NCBI GenBank assembly: GCA_964649445.1
Contig: CAZYPS010000018.1
Location: 1 to 29,706, forward strand
Source of the DNA: JAGXLP01 sp964649445
GTDB taxonomy: Bacteria > Bipolaricaulota > Bipolaricaulia > M55B111
Reading direction: 5' to 3'
DNA: 29,706 nt
Shown: piece after piece, positions 14,805-23,122 of the stretch
Layout of the letters: the number at the start of each line of letters is the position of its first letter
Position numbering within the stretch: the stretch's first letter is position 1
Program-made: the position numbers and the translations under genes
The notes under the pieces: generated by a model
What the model was told of the DNA's origin: nothing
The model's database searches: none
What the model saw: only the letters and a program-made list of their open reading frames with translations

Positions 14805-15569
14805 CTAACTCTCTTCTTTTTTCAGAGCAAACCAAACTCTACCGGAATCTTCTTCGGGAGGGGCGAATTCTTCAAGGTCTCCCCAGATATTCGAAACCTT
14901 GAATCCTGTATCTCTGGCCATTTCTTTAATCTCGTCCAGCTCGTAGCCTTTCTCCAGATGAACTTCCTCACTCTTTTTCCATCCATTTTCCTGGTTGACG
15001 AAGAAAGTTATCGTTAATCTGGCAACCCTCTCCGACCTGTCGTAACCAGTCCTGTGGATCTCAAACACGGAAGAGTCGTCCCGCTGAATGTAACAGTCGT
15101 GTTCCTGCCATTGAACGCTCAGGGCGTGGATTGTATTTACGTCGAAGACAAAATAACCTCCCTCTGCGAGAGAATCGTATACGTTCCCTAAAGTCATACG
15201 GAAATCCGATCGGTTGAGGAGATAGTTCATGCTGTCGAACCAGCTTGTGGCAAGTCCGAAAGTCTCATCCAGCGATAGTTCCCTCATATCCTGCTGGAGG
15301 AATTCCGCGTCGATCCCTTCTTCCTTGGCATTATCGCGGGCTATTTCGATCATCTCCTTCGACATATCTATTCCTACCGTGTCGTACCCGAGTTCAGCAA
15401 TCTCCTGAGCAAAAGTTCCTTCTCCACAGGCCAGATCGAGTATCTTTGAAGGTCTGGCACCGAGCTTTCCCAGAATATCCGGGAGTTTACCCGCGATATA
15501 CTTGCTATACTGGGGGTAAGATCCGGTCGTGTATAGCTGAGCAAACTTGGAATAATTTTTTGAGGACAT
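14805..15569 (-). CDS. Class I SAM-dependent methyltransferase
   Basis: The 254-residue protein has a Rossmann-type methyltransferase core: motif I is ILDLACGEGTF (about residues 43-53), followed by VGIDMSKEMIEIAR, the acidic-loop FLQQDMREL, SWFDSMNYLL and LAEGGYFVFDVNT. The C-terminal third (about 160-254) is a mixed alpha-beta extension, with LEKGYELDEIKEMARDTGF, common to many Firmicutes-type small-molecule methyltransferases. The substrate cannot be told from sequence. ahcY lies 1.5 kb away and would recycle the SAH produced, but the genes are on opposite strands, so no functional link is shown. It is monocistronic, with its own promoter and a double terminator; no ribosome binding site is evident before the ATG. 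Confidence 0.85.
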   Translation of the reverse strand: MSSKNYSKFAQLYTTGSYPQYSKYIAGKLPDILGKLGARPSKILDLACGEGTFAQEIAELGYDTVGIDMSKEMIEIARDNAKEEGIDAEFLQQDMRELSLDETFGLATSWFDSMNYLLNRSDFRMTLGNVYDSLAEGGYFVFDVNTIHALSVQWQEHDCYIQRDDSSVFEIHRTGYDRSERVARLTITFFVNQENGWKKSEEVHLEKGYELDEIKEMARDTGFKVSNIWGDLEEFAPPEEDSGRVWFALKKEES

Positions 15570-15609
15570 AATAATCTATTGAAGGACTTAAATTTATATT
15601 CGTCAGATT

Positions 15610-15637
15610 ATTTTAGTGGGAAATCCCGGTAAATCAA
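15610..15637 (-). promoter_or_regulatory. Predicted promoter of the methyltransferase gene
   Basis: On the minus strand TTGATT (15637-15632, 4 of 6) is separated by 16 bp from TAAAAT (15615-15610, 5 of 6). The start point would be about 35 bases before the ATG at 15569. Confidence 0.45.
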
Positions 15638-15670
15638 ACCCGCTTTTAAACAGGTTTAGGTAGTTAGGGA

Positions 15671-16501
15671 TTATATTTGGCCCTTTAATTTCTTTCTTAC
15701 CTCGGGAGCCTGTAACTTTTGAATCGCCCGTTTCTGTATTTGCCTTACTCGTTCCCTGCTAATATCGAATACCTGACCTACTTCGTCCAGGGTTCGAGGA
15801 TGGTAGTCCTTCAACCCGTAACGTAGCTGGAGAATTCTCTTCTCTCTGTCGGTAAGTGATTCCTCCATCACTTTTTCTAGTTTGTCCGTTACGAGCTTAT
15901 CCAGAGTCTCCTCTTCGGGCCTGGGGGCATTCTCGTCGGCCAAAATATCTCCTAGCACGTTACCATTGGGGGAATCTTCCCCGAGGGGTTTATCTAGAGA
16001 GGTAGTTTGATGAGCTGACTTCTTTGCTTTTAAAATTTTTTCTTTATCTACGTCCAGTTTTTCCGCGATTTCTTCTATAAACGGTTCTTCACCTTCCTCG
16101 TTTATGTGTTCCTGCTCGACTTTGTAAATTTCACGTATCAACTCGTTCATGTGAGCCGGAATTCTAATGGTTCGGGATTGATTATTGATCGCCCTAAATA
16201 TTCGCTGACGAATCCACCAGGTCGCGTAAGTACTGAACTTGTAACCCTTAGTGTGATCGAATTTTTCTATCGCTCGCATTAAACCCAGGTTACCTTCCTG
16301 AATTAGATCGAGAAACGGGAGCCCATAATTTCTGTACTTCTTGGCTATACTAATCACTAACCTGAGATTGTGACGGGCTAGCTCTCTTTTTGCCTCTTTA
16401 TCCCCTTGCTCAATCCTCTTTGCAAGCTCAACCTCTTCTTCCCTTGTAAGGATATCCTCGTTAACCTCGTCAAAATACCTTTCGAGGTTTTCGTCCGTCA
16501 A
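15671..16501 (-). CDS. RNA polymerase sigma factor, sigma-70 family (RpoD/SigA-like, short form)
   Basis: The 276-residue protein directs RNA polymerase to promoters. It begins at region 1.2 (YFDEVNEDILTREEEVELAK) and lacks region 1.1 and the non-conserved insert of large primary factors. Region 2 includes HNLRLVISIAKKYR, DLIQEGNLGLMRAIEKFD and the melting/-10 helix YATWWIRQRIFRAI. Region 3 contains EEGEEPFIEEIAEKL, and region 4.2 has the helix-turn-helix RTLDEVGQVFDISRERVRQIQ (about residues 237-257). In the -10 helix Q99 matches E. coli Q437, but F102 stands where primary factors have Thr (T440). It may be the housekeeping factor of a lineage with a compact SigA, or a group 2 factor. The start is TTG at 16501, with GGGAGG five bases before. 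The gene stands alone, divergent from ahcY. Confidence 0.92.
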   Translation of the reverse strand: MTDENLERYFDEVNEDILTREEEVELAKRIEQGDKEAKRELARHNLRLVISIAKKYRNYGLPFLDLIQEGNLGLMRAIEKFDHTKGYKFSTYATWWIRQRIFRAINNQSRTIRIPAHMNELIREIYKVEQEHINEEGEEPFIEEIAEKLDVDKEKILKAKKSAHQTTSLDKPLGEDSPNGNVLGDILADENAPRPEEETLDKLVTDKLEKVMEESLTDREKRILQLRYGLKDYHPRTLDEVGQVFDISRERVRQIQKRAIQKLQAPEVRKKLKGQI

Positions 16502-17072
16502 GCTCGCCTCCCTTCCAAAAGCCCATCCTTAGGTTTTCTCGACCAATTTATTCCGTCCAAATATCACCTTTCAAACGAAGTCCTTTCAAACCCCCAACCA
16601 ATTAAACTTCAAGTGTCGCCAGATGGAAACTCGATTCGAAACCAAATTTCACTTGAATTATAACCTAATATGATCCAACTTCCAGTTAGTTTTTACGATC
16701 CTGGTGACGGATGCTGTAATGTAAGATTAAACCCCCAACCTGGCGATTTTCGCGACCGAATCTCGATCAATCAATGGGAGCTATGGTATCTTCCTCTTTT
16801 AACCTCACTCTCATCTATAATTTCCCCATCAAAGGGGAAGATAAATCGATAAATCAATTTAAATAAATTAATTAAAGTACGGATATTTGATATTGTCCCC
16901 GAATAAAAAGAGGAAGATCAAAACAATAGGCCCATTTTAATTATCCTGATAGTGTTAATACCCACCAGCTATCACGGATATCGTTGATTATCCCGAACAA
17001 ATAGGGTTTAATTTATGCGTAATTTATAACTCACTACGATAGGTTGATATTCACAGGGAGGTTATTGATTAA
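16502..17072. other. 571-bp divergent intergenic region between sigma factor and ahcY
   Basis: No convincing gene is present. A TATAAT on the minus strand (16662-16657) may be a -10 box for the sigma gene, but its -35 is poor. A hairpin TTCCCC/GGGGAA (16822-16839, six-base loop) is followed by a perfect tandem repeat of GATAAATC (16840-16855) and a very AT-rich stretch to about 16885. The ahcY promoter is listed separately. I looked for the GC-rich SAH riboswitch expected upstream of some ahcY genes and did not see one. Confidence 0.55.
16984..17012 (+). promoter_or_regulatory. Predicted promoter of ahcY
   Basis: TTGATT (16984-16989, 4 of 6) and TTTAAT (17007-17012, 5 of 6) are 17 bp apart, giving a leader of roughly 55 bases. 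GGGAGG at 17056-17061 serves as ribosome binding site. Another AT-rich candidate (TATAAC at 17025-17030) has no good -35. Confidence 0.4.
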
Positions 17073-18326
17073 ATGACTGACGAAAAAGGAAGGGTAGCAG
17101 ACCCGAGTCTCGCCCCTCAGGGGTGGAAAAAGATAGATTGGGTAGAATCTCACATGCCGGTAATGGCGGAAATAGAAGACGAAATTTCCCGGAAGAAGCC
17201 TTTCGCGGGACATAAATTCGGCGTAAGCATTCACCTTGAGGCAAAGACAGCCAGACTCGCACTGGCTCTAAAGGCCGGAGGCGGGGAAGTTTACATAACC
17301 AGCAGCAATCCTTTATCGACCCAGGACGACGTTGCAGCGGCACTAAACGAAGAGGAGAATATTACCGTATTTTCTCGATGGGGGGTTAGCGAAGAAGAAT
17401 ATGAGAAACAGCTTGAACAGGTTCTAATAAACAACCCCGATCTGATAATTGATGACGGGGGAGACCTCGTAAAGCAGCTGCACGGACCATTAGAGGACCT
17501 GAGCGATGGAATAATCGGAGGCGCGGAGGAAACTACTACGGGGGTAAATAGGTTACGTGTCCTGGATCGTGAAGGGGAACTAAACTTTCCCATGTTCGCC
17601 GTAAACGACGCCAGAATGAAATACCTCTTCGATAACCGCTATGGCACGGGGCAATCGACCTGGGACGCTATAACGCGAAATACCAACCTCACAGTTGCCG
17701 GCAGTACGGTGGTCGTTGTTGGTTACGGCTGGTGTGGAAAAGGGATCGCTAGAATAGCGGACGGAATGGGAGCAGAGGTAATTGTCGTCGAAGTCGATCC
17801 CGTAAAAGCGTTGGAAGCAAAAATGGATGGCCATCGGGTCATGAACATCAAGAAAGCCGCTCCCGAAGGGGACTTCTTCATAACCTCAACGAGCAATATT
17901 GACGCAATCCCTGCTGAAGCTCTAAAGGAGTTAAAGGACCAGGCAATACTGGCAAACGCCGGCCACTTTGATGTCGAAATCGATATAGATGCTCTGGAAG
18001 ACCTTTCCACGAGCCGAGAGGAAGTCAGGAACAACGTTGAACGGTTTACTTTCGAAGACGGAAGAGAAATATACCTGATGGCAGAGGGCCGCCTGGTGAA
18101 TCTGGCAGCCGGGGACGGACATCCAACTGAAATAATGGATATCAGTTTTGGTCTTCAAACTCTCACGATCAAACACGTTCTCGATTCTGATCAGCTGGAG
18201 AACAAGCTTTATTCCGTTCCAGAAGAAGTAGACAGGACTGTAGCTGAATTAAAGTTGAAGAGTCTCGGAGTAGATCTGGATGAACTAACAGAAGCTCAGG
18301 TTGAATACATGAAAAATTACAGCTGA
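17073..18326 (+). CDS. ahcY: Adenosylhomocysteinase (S-adenosylhomocysteine hydrolase)
   Basis: The 417-residue NAD-dependent enzyme splits S-adenosylhomocysteine to adenosine and homocysteine, relieving product inhibition of methyltransferases. The N-terminal substrate domain has SHMPVM, GVSIHLEAKTA, SSNPLSTQDDVAAAL and DDGGDL; GGAEETTTGVNRL and VNDARMKYLFDNRYGTGQSTWDAI follow. The NAD domain has VVVVGYGWCGKGIA and ILANAGHFDVEI; the C-terminal part has GRLVNLAAGDGHP and the tail with LTEAQVEYM. Length is that of the shorter thermophile/archaeal form, without the roughly 40-residue insert of many proteobacterial enzymes. The stop codon directly abuts the stop of scpB on the other strand, with no space for a terminator. 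Confidence 0.96.
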   Translation: MTDEKGRVADPSLAPQGWKKIDWVESHMPVMAEIEDEISRKKPFAGHKFGVSIHLEAKTARLALALKAGGGEVYITSSNPLSTQDDVAAALNEEENITVFSRWGVSEEEYEKQLEQVLINNPDLIIDDGGDLVKQLHGPLEDLSDGIIGGAEETTTGVNRLRVLDREGELNFPMFAVNDARMKYLFDNRYGTGQSTWDAITRNTNLTVAGSTVVVVGYGWCGKGIARIADGMGAEVIVVEVDPVKALEAKMDGHRVMNIKKAAPEGDFFITSTSNIDAIPAEALKELKDQAILANAGHFDVEIDIDALEDLSTSREEVRNNVERFTFEDGREIYLMAEGRLVNLAAGDGHPTEIMDISFGLQTLTIKHVLDSDQLENKLYSVPEEVDRTVAELKLKSLGVDLDELTEAQVEYMKNYS

Positions 18327-18860
18327 CTAGAGGTAATCCTGGGGTACGCTTTCGTCTTCCCGAAGTTCTTCGAGGTCGTCCAGTTCGAAATAGTCGAGGA
18401 AATACTGGGTAACGGAAAGAAGCTTGGTCCGTCCTTCTTTCTCGGATTTGACAAAGTTACGTTCTATTAGCTGGTCTATATGGTCGTAAGCCCCGTTTCC
18501 TCTTATATCAACTACTTCCTTCTGGAGGACGGGGCTGTTGTAAGCAATCACGGAAAGTGTTCTTAATACGCCCCTGGACATGTCCTGATGGGGTGCCAGG
18601 TGCTTCACTCTATCAAGCAACTTCCGCTTTATTCTGAAACAGTACTTGTCGTTATTCTCATCGAGCTTCAAACCACGATCGGGGTGGCTTAAATCCCGTC
18701 TCAAATCCTCAAGTTCTTCTTCAATGGCATCTTCCGGTAGACCCGTGAGATCAAGAAGTTCGGACTTTGAAACCGGTTCGCTGGCAAGAAATAAGGCTGC
18801 TTCGATGATGGACTTTGGAGAGGTATCGGGAGAACGATCCCGGGACTCGGAATTACTCAT
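18327..18860 (-). CDS. scpB: Segregation and condensation protein B
   Basis: The 177-residue protein is the winged-helix (kite) partner of the ScpA kleisin in the SMC-ScpAB chromosome-organising complex. After a short polar N-terminus, two winged-helix domains are seen: SIIEAALFLASEPVSKSEL... (about 17-85) and RGVLRTLSVIAYNSPVLQKEVVDIRG with the following DHIDQLIERNFV (about 95-160). TLSVIAYNSPV-type wording is the ScpB hallmark. An acidic tail follows. Its ATG overlaps the end of scpA by 8 bp, so expression is coupled. It ends the smc-scpA-scpB operon. Confidence 0.93.
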   Translation of the reverse strand: MSNSESRDRSPDTSPKSIIEAALFLASEPVSKSELLDLTGLPEDAIEEELEDLRRDLSHPDRGLKLDENNDKYCFRIKRKLLDRVKHLAPHQDMSRGVLRTLSVIAYNSPVLQKEVVDIRGNGAYDHIDQLIERNFVKSEKEGRTKLLSVTQYFLDYFELDDLEELREDESVPQDYL

Positions 18861-19641
18861 CTTCTTCAGCCGGCTCCGTCACCGTTTCCTCGGGAGTGTC
18901 ATCGCTGGCTAATTCAACTTTTATTTCGCTGAACGGACTTTCCTGCTTGCACCTGACTTTGCCTTCCGATTGAAGATGTAGTAGTTCCATAAATGTGTGG
19001 AATTTTTCCTCTTTAGTCTCCCGATCAAGCAAAGTTGAAAATAGTACTTCTTTCCCTCGGGAGAACTTTTCCTTGACCTTTCTGTAAAGCCGCTGAAGTT
19101 TGACCTGAAAGTTATCTTCACCGCCCAGATCCATCCCCCAATTGTAGGAAGACTCTTCCTCCTCCGTTTCCAGGCGCTCCTCCCTTCTTTCGTAAACCTC
19201 GACCGCGCTGGAGAAAGCCTGGCTTAATTCATCCTTGGTAACAGCTCTTTCACTCATTCGTTTCAGCGGGAGTTCTAACTCCGGAACGTAGCTCTCACTT
19301 TCGAATTCCTCGTAACCCCAGAAACCCGCGCCTGAACCTTCCTCCAGTTCTTCTTCCTCGTCTTCCTGGTCCCTACTTTCTAACCTTTCAGCTTTGGCTC
19401 TAAGCAATACAGCGCAAGTCAAAACCATTCGACCAGAAATTTTAAGGTTTTTGCCACCCAGTTCGTCGAGCTCGCTCATGAACCCCGAAGCCAGTTCAGT
19501 TACCGATACCTTCCACGGGTCCGTACTACAGGTATACTCGTCCAACCTCTCCCGCCAGTCCGGTCGAGTCAGACCACTAACCGTTACCGGGGATCCTTCT
19601 TGTCCCGCAAGTTTTTTCTCATCTTCCTGGTCTTCGACCAT
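18853..19641 (-). CDS. scpA: Segregation and condensation protein A (kleisin)
   Basis: The 262-residue protein is the kleisin that bridges the two SMC heads. The N-terminal part (WKVSVTELASGFMSELDEL, then NLKISGRMVLTCAVLLRAKAERL) is the SMC-neck binding region; an acidic linker with repeated Glu (about 95-165) is followed by the C-terminal winged helix (LFSTLLDRETKEEKFHTFMELLHLQSEGKVRCKQESPFSEI), which binds the SMC cap. The acidic tail is longer than usual. AAAGGGG lies before the ATG, and the smc stop codon is 12 bp upstream. Confidence 0.9.
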   Translation of the reverse strand: MVEDQEDEKKLAGQEGSPVTVSGLTRPDWRERLDEYTCSTDPWKVSVTELASGFMSELDELGGKNLKISGRMVLTCAVLLRAKAERLESRDQEDEEEELEEGSGAGFWGYEEFESESYVPELELPLKRMSERAVTKDELSQAFSSAVEVYERREERLETEEEESSYNWGMDLGGEDNFQVKLQRLYRKVKEKFSRGKEVLFSTLLDRETKEEKFHTFMELLHLQSEGKVRCKQESPFSEIKVELASDDTPEETVTEPAEEDE

Positions 19642-19653
19642 ATTGACCCCTTT

Positions 19654-22182
19654 TCAATTTAACTTGATGGATAGAACCTCGGACTGGCTGTCGTTCATCG
19701 TAACTCCGAAAACCTGGTCCGCATGTTTGGCCGTCTCCTCGTTATGGGAGATCAAAATTAGCTGGGCGTCAGAAGAGTACTCCTCGAGCAAATCCGCAAC
19801 CTTTTCCGATCTTCGCTGGTCTAGTGCCGCGTCGATCTCGTCCATCACATAAACCGGGGCCGGATTCATTTCCTGAAGAGCAAATATAAAGGCAATTGCG
19901 GTCAACGTTTTCTCACCGCCCGACAGGGAATCAAGCACTATGAGTTCCTTACCCGGAGGATGGGCTTTAATCAACAGACCCGACTCTATGTCGCCCTCAC
20001 GACTTAGTTCAAGGTGGGCGCTCCCTCCATCAAAGAGCTTTTGGAATATTTCCTCGAAATACTCCGAAAGTTCTTCCATGGTGGAGTAGAATTTTTCCTT
20101 CTTTTCTTCCTCAATTTTTCCGATAAGCCTCTCCACTTCTCTCTTTTCTTTCCGCAGACGTTTTAGCTTGTCCTCCAGGTCCTCAACCTGGTTCTTGAAA
20201 TCTTCGTACTCGTCAATTGCTTTCATGTTCACCGGCTGGAGGCGGTCGAGATCCCTTTTTAGATTTCGCTTCTTTGTAATCAATTCCTTTAGCGGCTGGT
20301 CAAGAAAGTCGAGGTCTTCCTCCGGCTCGTTTAAGTTTTTGAGATCGCGCTTTACTCCCTGAATATCCTTTTCTACGTTATCCTTTTTCCGCTTCTGACT
20401 CTCAGTTTTTCGGTAGAGGTCTTTTTGACGTTTTTTGAGCTCTCCCAATTCCGATTCAAGTTTATCGACTTTTTCTTTAAGCTCTTTGTCCATCTCAGTA
20501 CGTTCCTCAAGCTGTTTCTCCTTTTTCTCGAGCTTCTTTTTGAGGTTCTCGAGCTCCTTTTTGCCCTCTTCTATTTTATTTTCAAGTCGGTTAATTCTCT
20601 TCTTTTTAGTCTCAATTTTTTCTTTCAGGTCTTCCTTCCTCTTATTTGACGAGTTGCTCCGTTTCTTTTTGGAAGTTCCCCCGCTGACCGCGCCACCTCT
20701 GCTTAACACGTCACCGTCCAGGGTCACAACTCTGACGTTCTCGGCTTCCTCTACCGCTTCCAGGTCCTCCGCAATCAAGGTATCCTTGCATACATACTGG
20801 AAAGCCCGCTGATATTTGGAATCAAAATCTACCAGCTCTATAGCGTAATCGATAACCCCGGACATTTTCAGTGCCTTCTTCGAGGCCTGGCTCATCCTAC
20901 TCCCTGAGATGCTTCTCAGAGGTAAGAACCTCGCCCGACCAAGGTTATTTTCTTTCAAGTAATTTACCGACTCGATCGCCGTTGAGCGTGTATCAACAAC
21001 GAGATCCTGCAGGTGCCCACCTATCGTGGTTTCGAGAGCCACCTGGTATCTGGGCTCGACCTCCATCAAACCCTGAATTGTCCCGTAAATACCTCCTCGA
21101 TCCCTATCAAGCAGCGCCTTAACCGAGCGCTTTTTCCGGGTGGACTTCGACTTTGACTGGTTTTTGAGCTTCTTTAGTTCTTTTACAGTTTCCTTAAGAT
21201 TATCCAGTTCCTTTTCCTGTGATCTGATATCTCCTCTCTTTTGAACCAGATCCATCTTTACCTGTTCGACTTCCTTGGAGAGCTTCTTCTCCTGATCCCC
21301 CTCACGTTCCTCCCTGAGTTCTTTTAACTCCTTTTCCTTTTTCTCAGCTTTTTTGTCGGCTGCTTCGAGGCGTTCTTCCAGCCCGGAGAGTTTCTCATTT
21401 ATTCTTTTTTCTTTCTTCTGGAACTTATCTAACTCCTCTCGCTTGTTTCTAACCTTTTTATGATCAATGGATTTTTCCACCAGTTCGAGTTCTTCTTCCT
21501 TCTCCTTATAATCCAGCGCCGCATTTCTTTCCTTCTCCAGCCGATTAAGCTGACTTCGGCGCTCACCCAGAATCACTCGATTTGTCATCAACTTTTCTTT
21601 GACGTCCCTGAGGTCCCGGATCGCCTGTTGCTTCCTTTCATCGTATTCGCTAATACCCGCCAGACGATCGATTATCTCCCGTCTGTTGGTAGAACTCATG
21701 TTGATTATTTCCGTAACTTTTCCCTGATTAACTATGTGATGTCGACTGGGATCCATGTTGGCTTCGTCCAGAATATCGTCAATAACGGATCTTTTACAGT
21801 TTTTTCCCATAAACTTGTAAGCAGAGGAATTCTGAGTAACCTTACGCCCAATCGTTATCTCTTCCGGATTTTCTCCGTTTTCGAGCACTTCACCGACTAT
21901 ATCGGAAAACCTATCGTCGCTGTTATCGAGAGTGATCGTTACCCGGGCTCTGTCCGCGGGTGTCCCGTCTTCACCTCCGTTGTAAATCAGCTGGCTTAAT
22001 TTATTGGCACGTAATTTTGATGACCTCTGCCCCATGACGAAGGTCAAGCCGTCAATGATGTTCGACTTTCCGGAGCCATTTTCGCCTATGATAGCGGTCA
22101 TCCCCTGTTTTTGAAACGGGATGGTCGTCTTTTTCTTAAACGACTTGAAGCCTCGAAGAATCAAATTATTTAAGATTGACAT
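19654..22182 (-). CDS. smc: Chromosome segregation ATPase SMC with short coiled-coil arms
   Basis: The 842-residue protein is a complete SMC: Walker A GENGSGKSN (33-41), the hinge (about 355-500, GIYGTIQGLMEVEPRY to DGDVLSRGGAVSGG), the LSGGEKTLTAIAF signature (753-765) and Walker B VYVMDEID (777-784) with a following D-loop. Typical bacterial SMC is about 1150-1200 residues. Here the rising arm (about 178-350) and the falling arm (about 505-700) are each roughly 170-195 residues, about half the usual length, while heads and hinge are normal. Head wording such as FVMGQRSSKLRANKL and VNMKAIDEYE resembles archaeal and eukaryotic SMC more than typical bacterial ones. No ribosome binding site precedes the ATG. 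It is first of the smc-scpA-scpB operon; the exported coiled-coil gene ends 100 bp upstream. Confidence 0.95.
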   Translation of the reverse strand: MSILNNLILRGFKSFKKKTTIPFQKQGMTAIIGENGSGKSNIIDGLTFVMGQRSSKLRANKLSQLIYNGGEDGTPADRARVTITLDNSDDRFSDIVGEVLENGENPEEITIGRKVTQNSSAYKFMGKNCKRSVIDDILDEANMDPSRHHIVNQGKVTEIINMSSTNRREIIDRLAGISEYDERKQQAIRDLRDVKEKLMTNRVILGERRSQLNRLEKERNAALDYKEKEEELELVEKSIDHKKVRNKREELDKFQKKEKRINEKLSGLEERLEAADKKAEKKEKELKELREEREGDQEKKLSKEVEQVKMDLVQKRGDIRSQEKELDNLKETVKELKKLKNQSKSKSTRKKRSVKALLDRDRGGIYGTIQGLMEVEPRYQVALETTIGGHLQDLVVDTRSTAIESVNYLKENNLGRARFLPLRSISGSRMSQASKKALKMSGVIDYAIELVDFDSKYQRAFQYVCKDTLIAEDLEAVEEAENVRVVTLDGDVLSRGGAVSGGTSKKKRSNSSNKRKEDLKEKIETKKKRINRLENKIEEGKKELENLKKKLEKKEKQLEERTEMDKELKEKVDKLESELGELKKRQKDLYRKTESQKRKKDNVEKDIQGVKRDLKNLNEPEEDLDFLDQPLKELITKKRNLKRDLDRLQPVNMKAIDEYEDFKNQVEDLEDKLKRLRKEKREVERLIGKIEEEKKEKFYSTMEELSEYFEEIFQKLFDGGSAHLELSREGDIESGLLIKAHPPGKELIVLDSLSGGEKTLTAIAFIFALQEMNPAPVYVMDEIDAALDQRRSEKVADLLEEYSSDAQLILISHNEETAKHADQVFGVTMNDSQSEVLSIKLN

Positions 22183-22282
22183 ATATTAATTGATAAAATT
22201 TCACAACATGTAATATTTTTAACCAACCACGAAAGCATTCATACCGTTTCAGGTCCAGACAACCCGGAACCTCACCGATTAA

Positions 22283-22930
22283 TCAGGTCCAATATAGCGT
22301 CACTGCAACTAACCCAACCACGATGCCACTGGCTGCCACTAGAAGATTTCTTCTCGCCGAAGCTTTATAATTCTCCTCGATTGATGATAATCTTTTCTCG
22401 TTCTCGAAGGTATTTTCTCTGATATTTTTCAGATTATCTTTAATTTCCACCAGGTCCGTCCTTAAACCAGTCAGATCGTTTCTAATCGTCCTTAACTCTT
22501 CGGCCAGATCACCTGTCCTTTGTTCTTCGTCCGAGGCTTCCTGTTTTAGTTTGTCCATCTCTTCTACCAAAGTTTCTACATTATTCTGGAGCGTATCGAC
22601 TTTCTCGGTTAATTCGGGTATATTCTCCCACCGTTCTTCGCCCTCGGATATTCTGTCTTTTAGTGCAGCGAGTGAATCACTAATTTCCACCTGGTCTTCT
22701 TCTAACCTGGAGATCATGGACCTGTTTGAATTCACTGCTTCCTCTGTCCTTTTGCTGGTGGAGTCCAGTTCTTCTACGCTTTCTTCGAGACTATTGATCC
22801 TTTCTCGTAACTGGTCGATCTCCTCCATGGTAACGGGTTCCTCGTCCTGTCCCTGGGCTGAGATAGGAAAGGAAAGAGCTATTACCAGGGCAAATATCAT
22901 CGCCCCCGTTCTGATCGGTAACCTGGTCAA
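22283..22930 (-). CDS. Exported coiled-coil protein with C-terminal membrane anchor, unknown function
   Basis: The 215-residue protein has a signal peptide (about 1-25, positive start then MIFALVIALSFPISA), a long acidic coiled coil (about 32-188, heptads such as IDQLRERINSLEESVEEL and DLTGLRTDLVEIKDNLKNI) and a C-terminal membrane segment (LLVAASGIVVGLVAVTLYW). After cleavage it should sit on the outer face of the cytoplasmic membrane, anchored by its C-terminus. I do not recognise a named family; such designs occur in envelope tethers and polymer-length regulators. The first codon is TTG at 22930, with AGGGAGGTG five bases upstream. It lies on the same strand just before smc, but the 100-bp gap leaves co-transcription open. 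Confidence 0.75.
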   Translation of the reverse strand: MTRLPIRTGAMIFALVIALSFPISAQGQDEEPVTMEEIDQLRERINSLEESVEELDSTSKRTEEAVNSNRSMISRLEEDQVEISDSLAALKDRISEGEERWENIPELTEKVDTLQNNVETLVEEMDKLKQEASDEEQRTGDLAEELRTIRNDLTGLRTDLVEIKDNLKNIRENTFENEKRLSSIEENYKASARRNLLVAASGIVVGLVAVTLYWT

Positions 22931-23122
22931 AATTACACCTCCCTAACGGAATAATAGGTAAACGAGAGGATATAAACGAGGAGGGCTGTCAAAAATAACA
23001 ATTACCTTTGTGGCACCAGCAAGTGATCTCTGAAACCCCGCCTCGCCAACACACACAGCAAGGGAATTTTAGTTACCGGAAAGCTTTAACCAATCGTTTT
23101 TTCACCCAACTAAGCCCGGCTT

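Noticed and set aside
16670..16852. 60-residue plus-strand ORF between the sigma factor and ahcY
   Set aside because: No ribosome binding site; it overlaps the likely -10 region of the sigma gene and shows no domain.
16502..17072. Possible SAH riboswitch upstream of ahcY
   Set aside because: The leader is AT-rich and lacks the GC-rich conserved core of that riboswitch.
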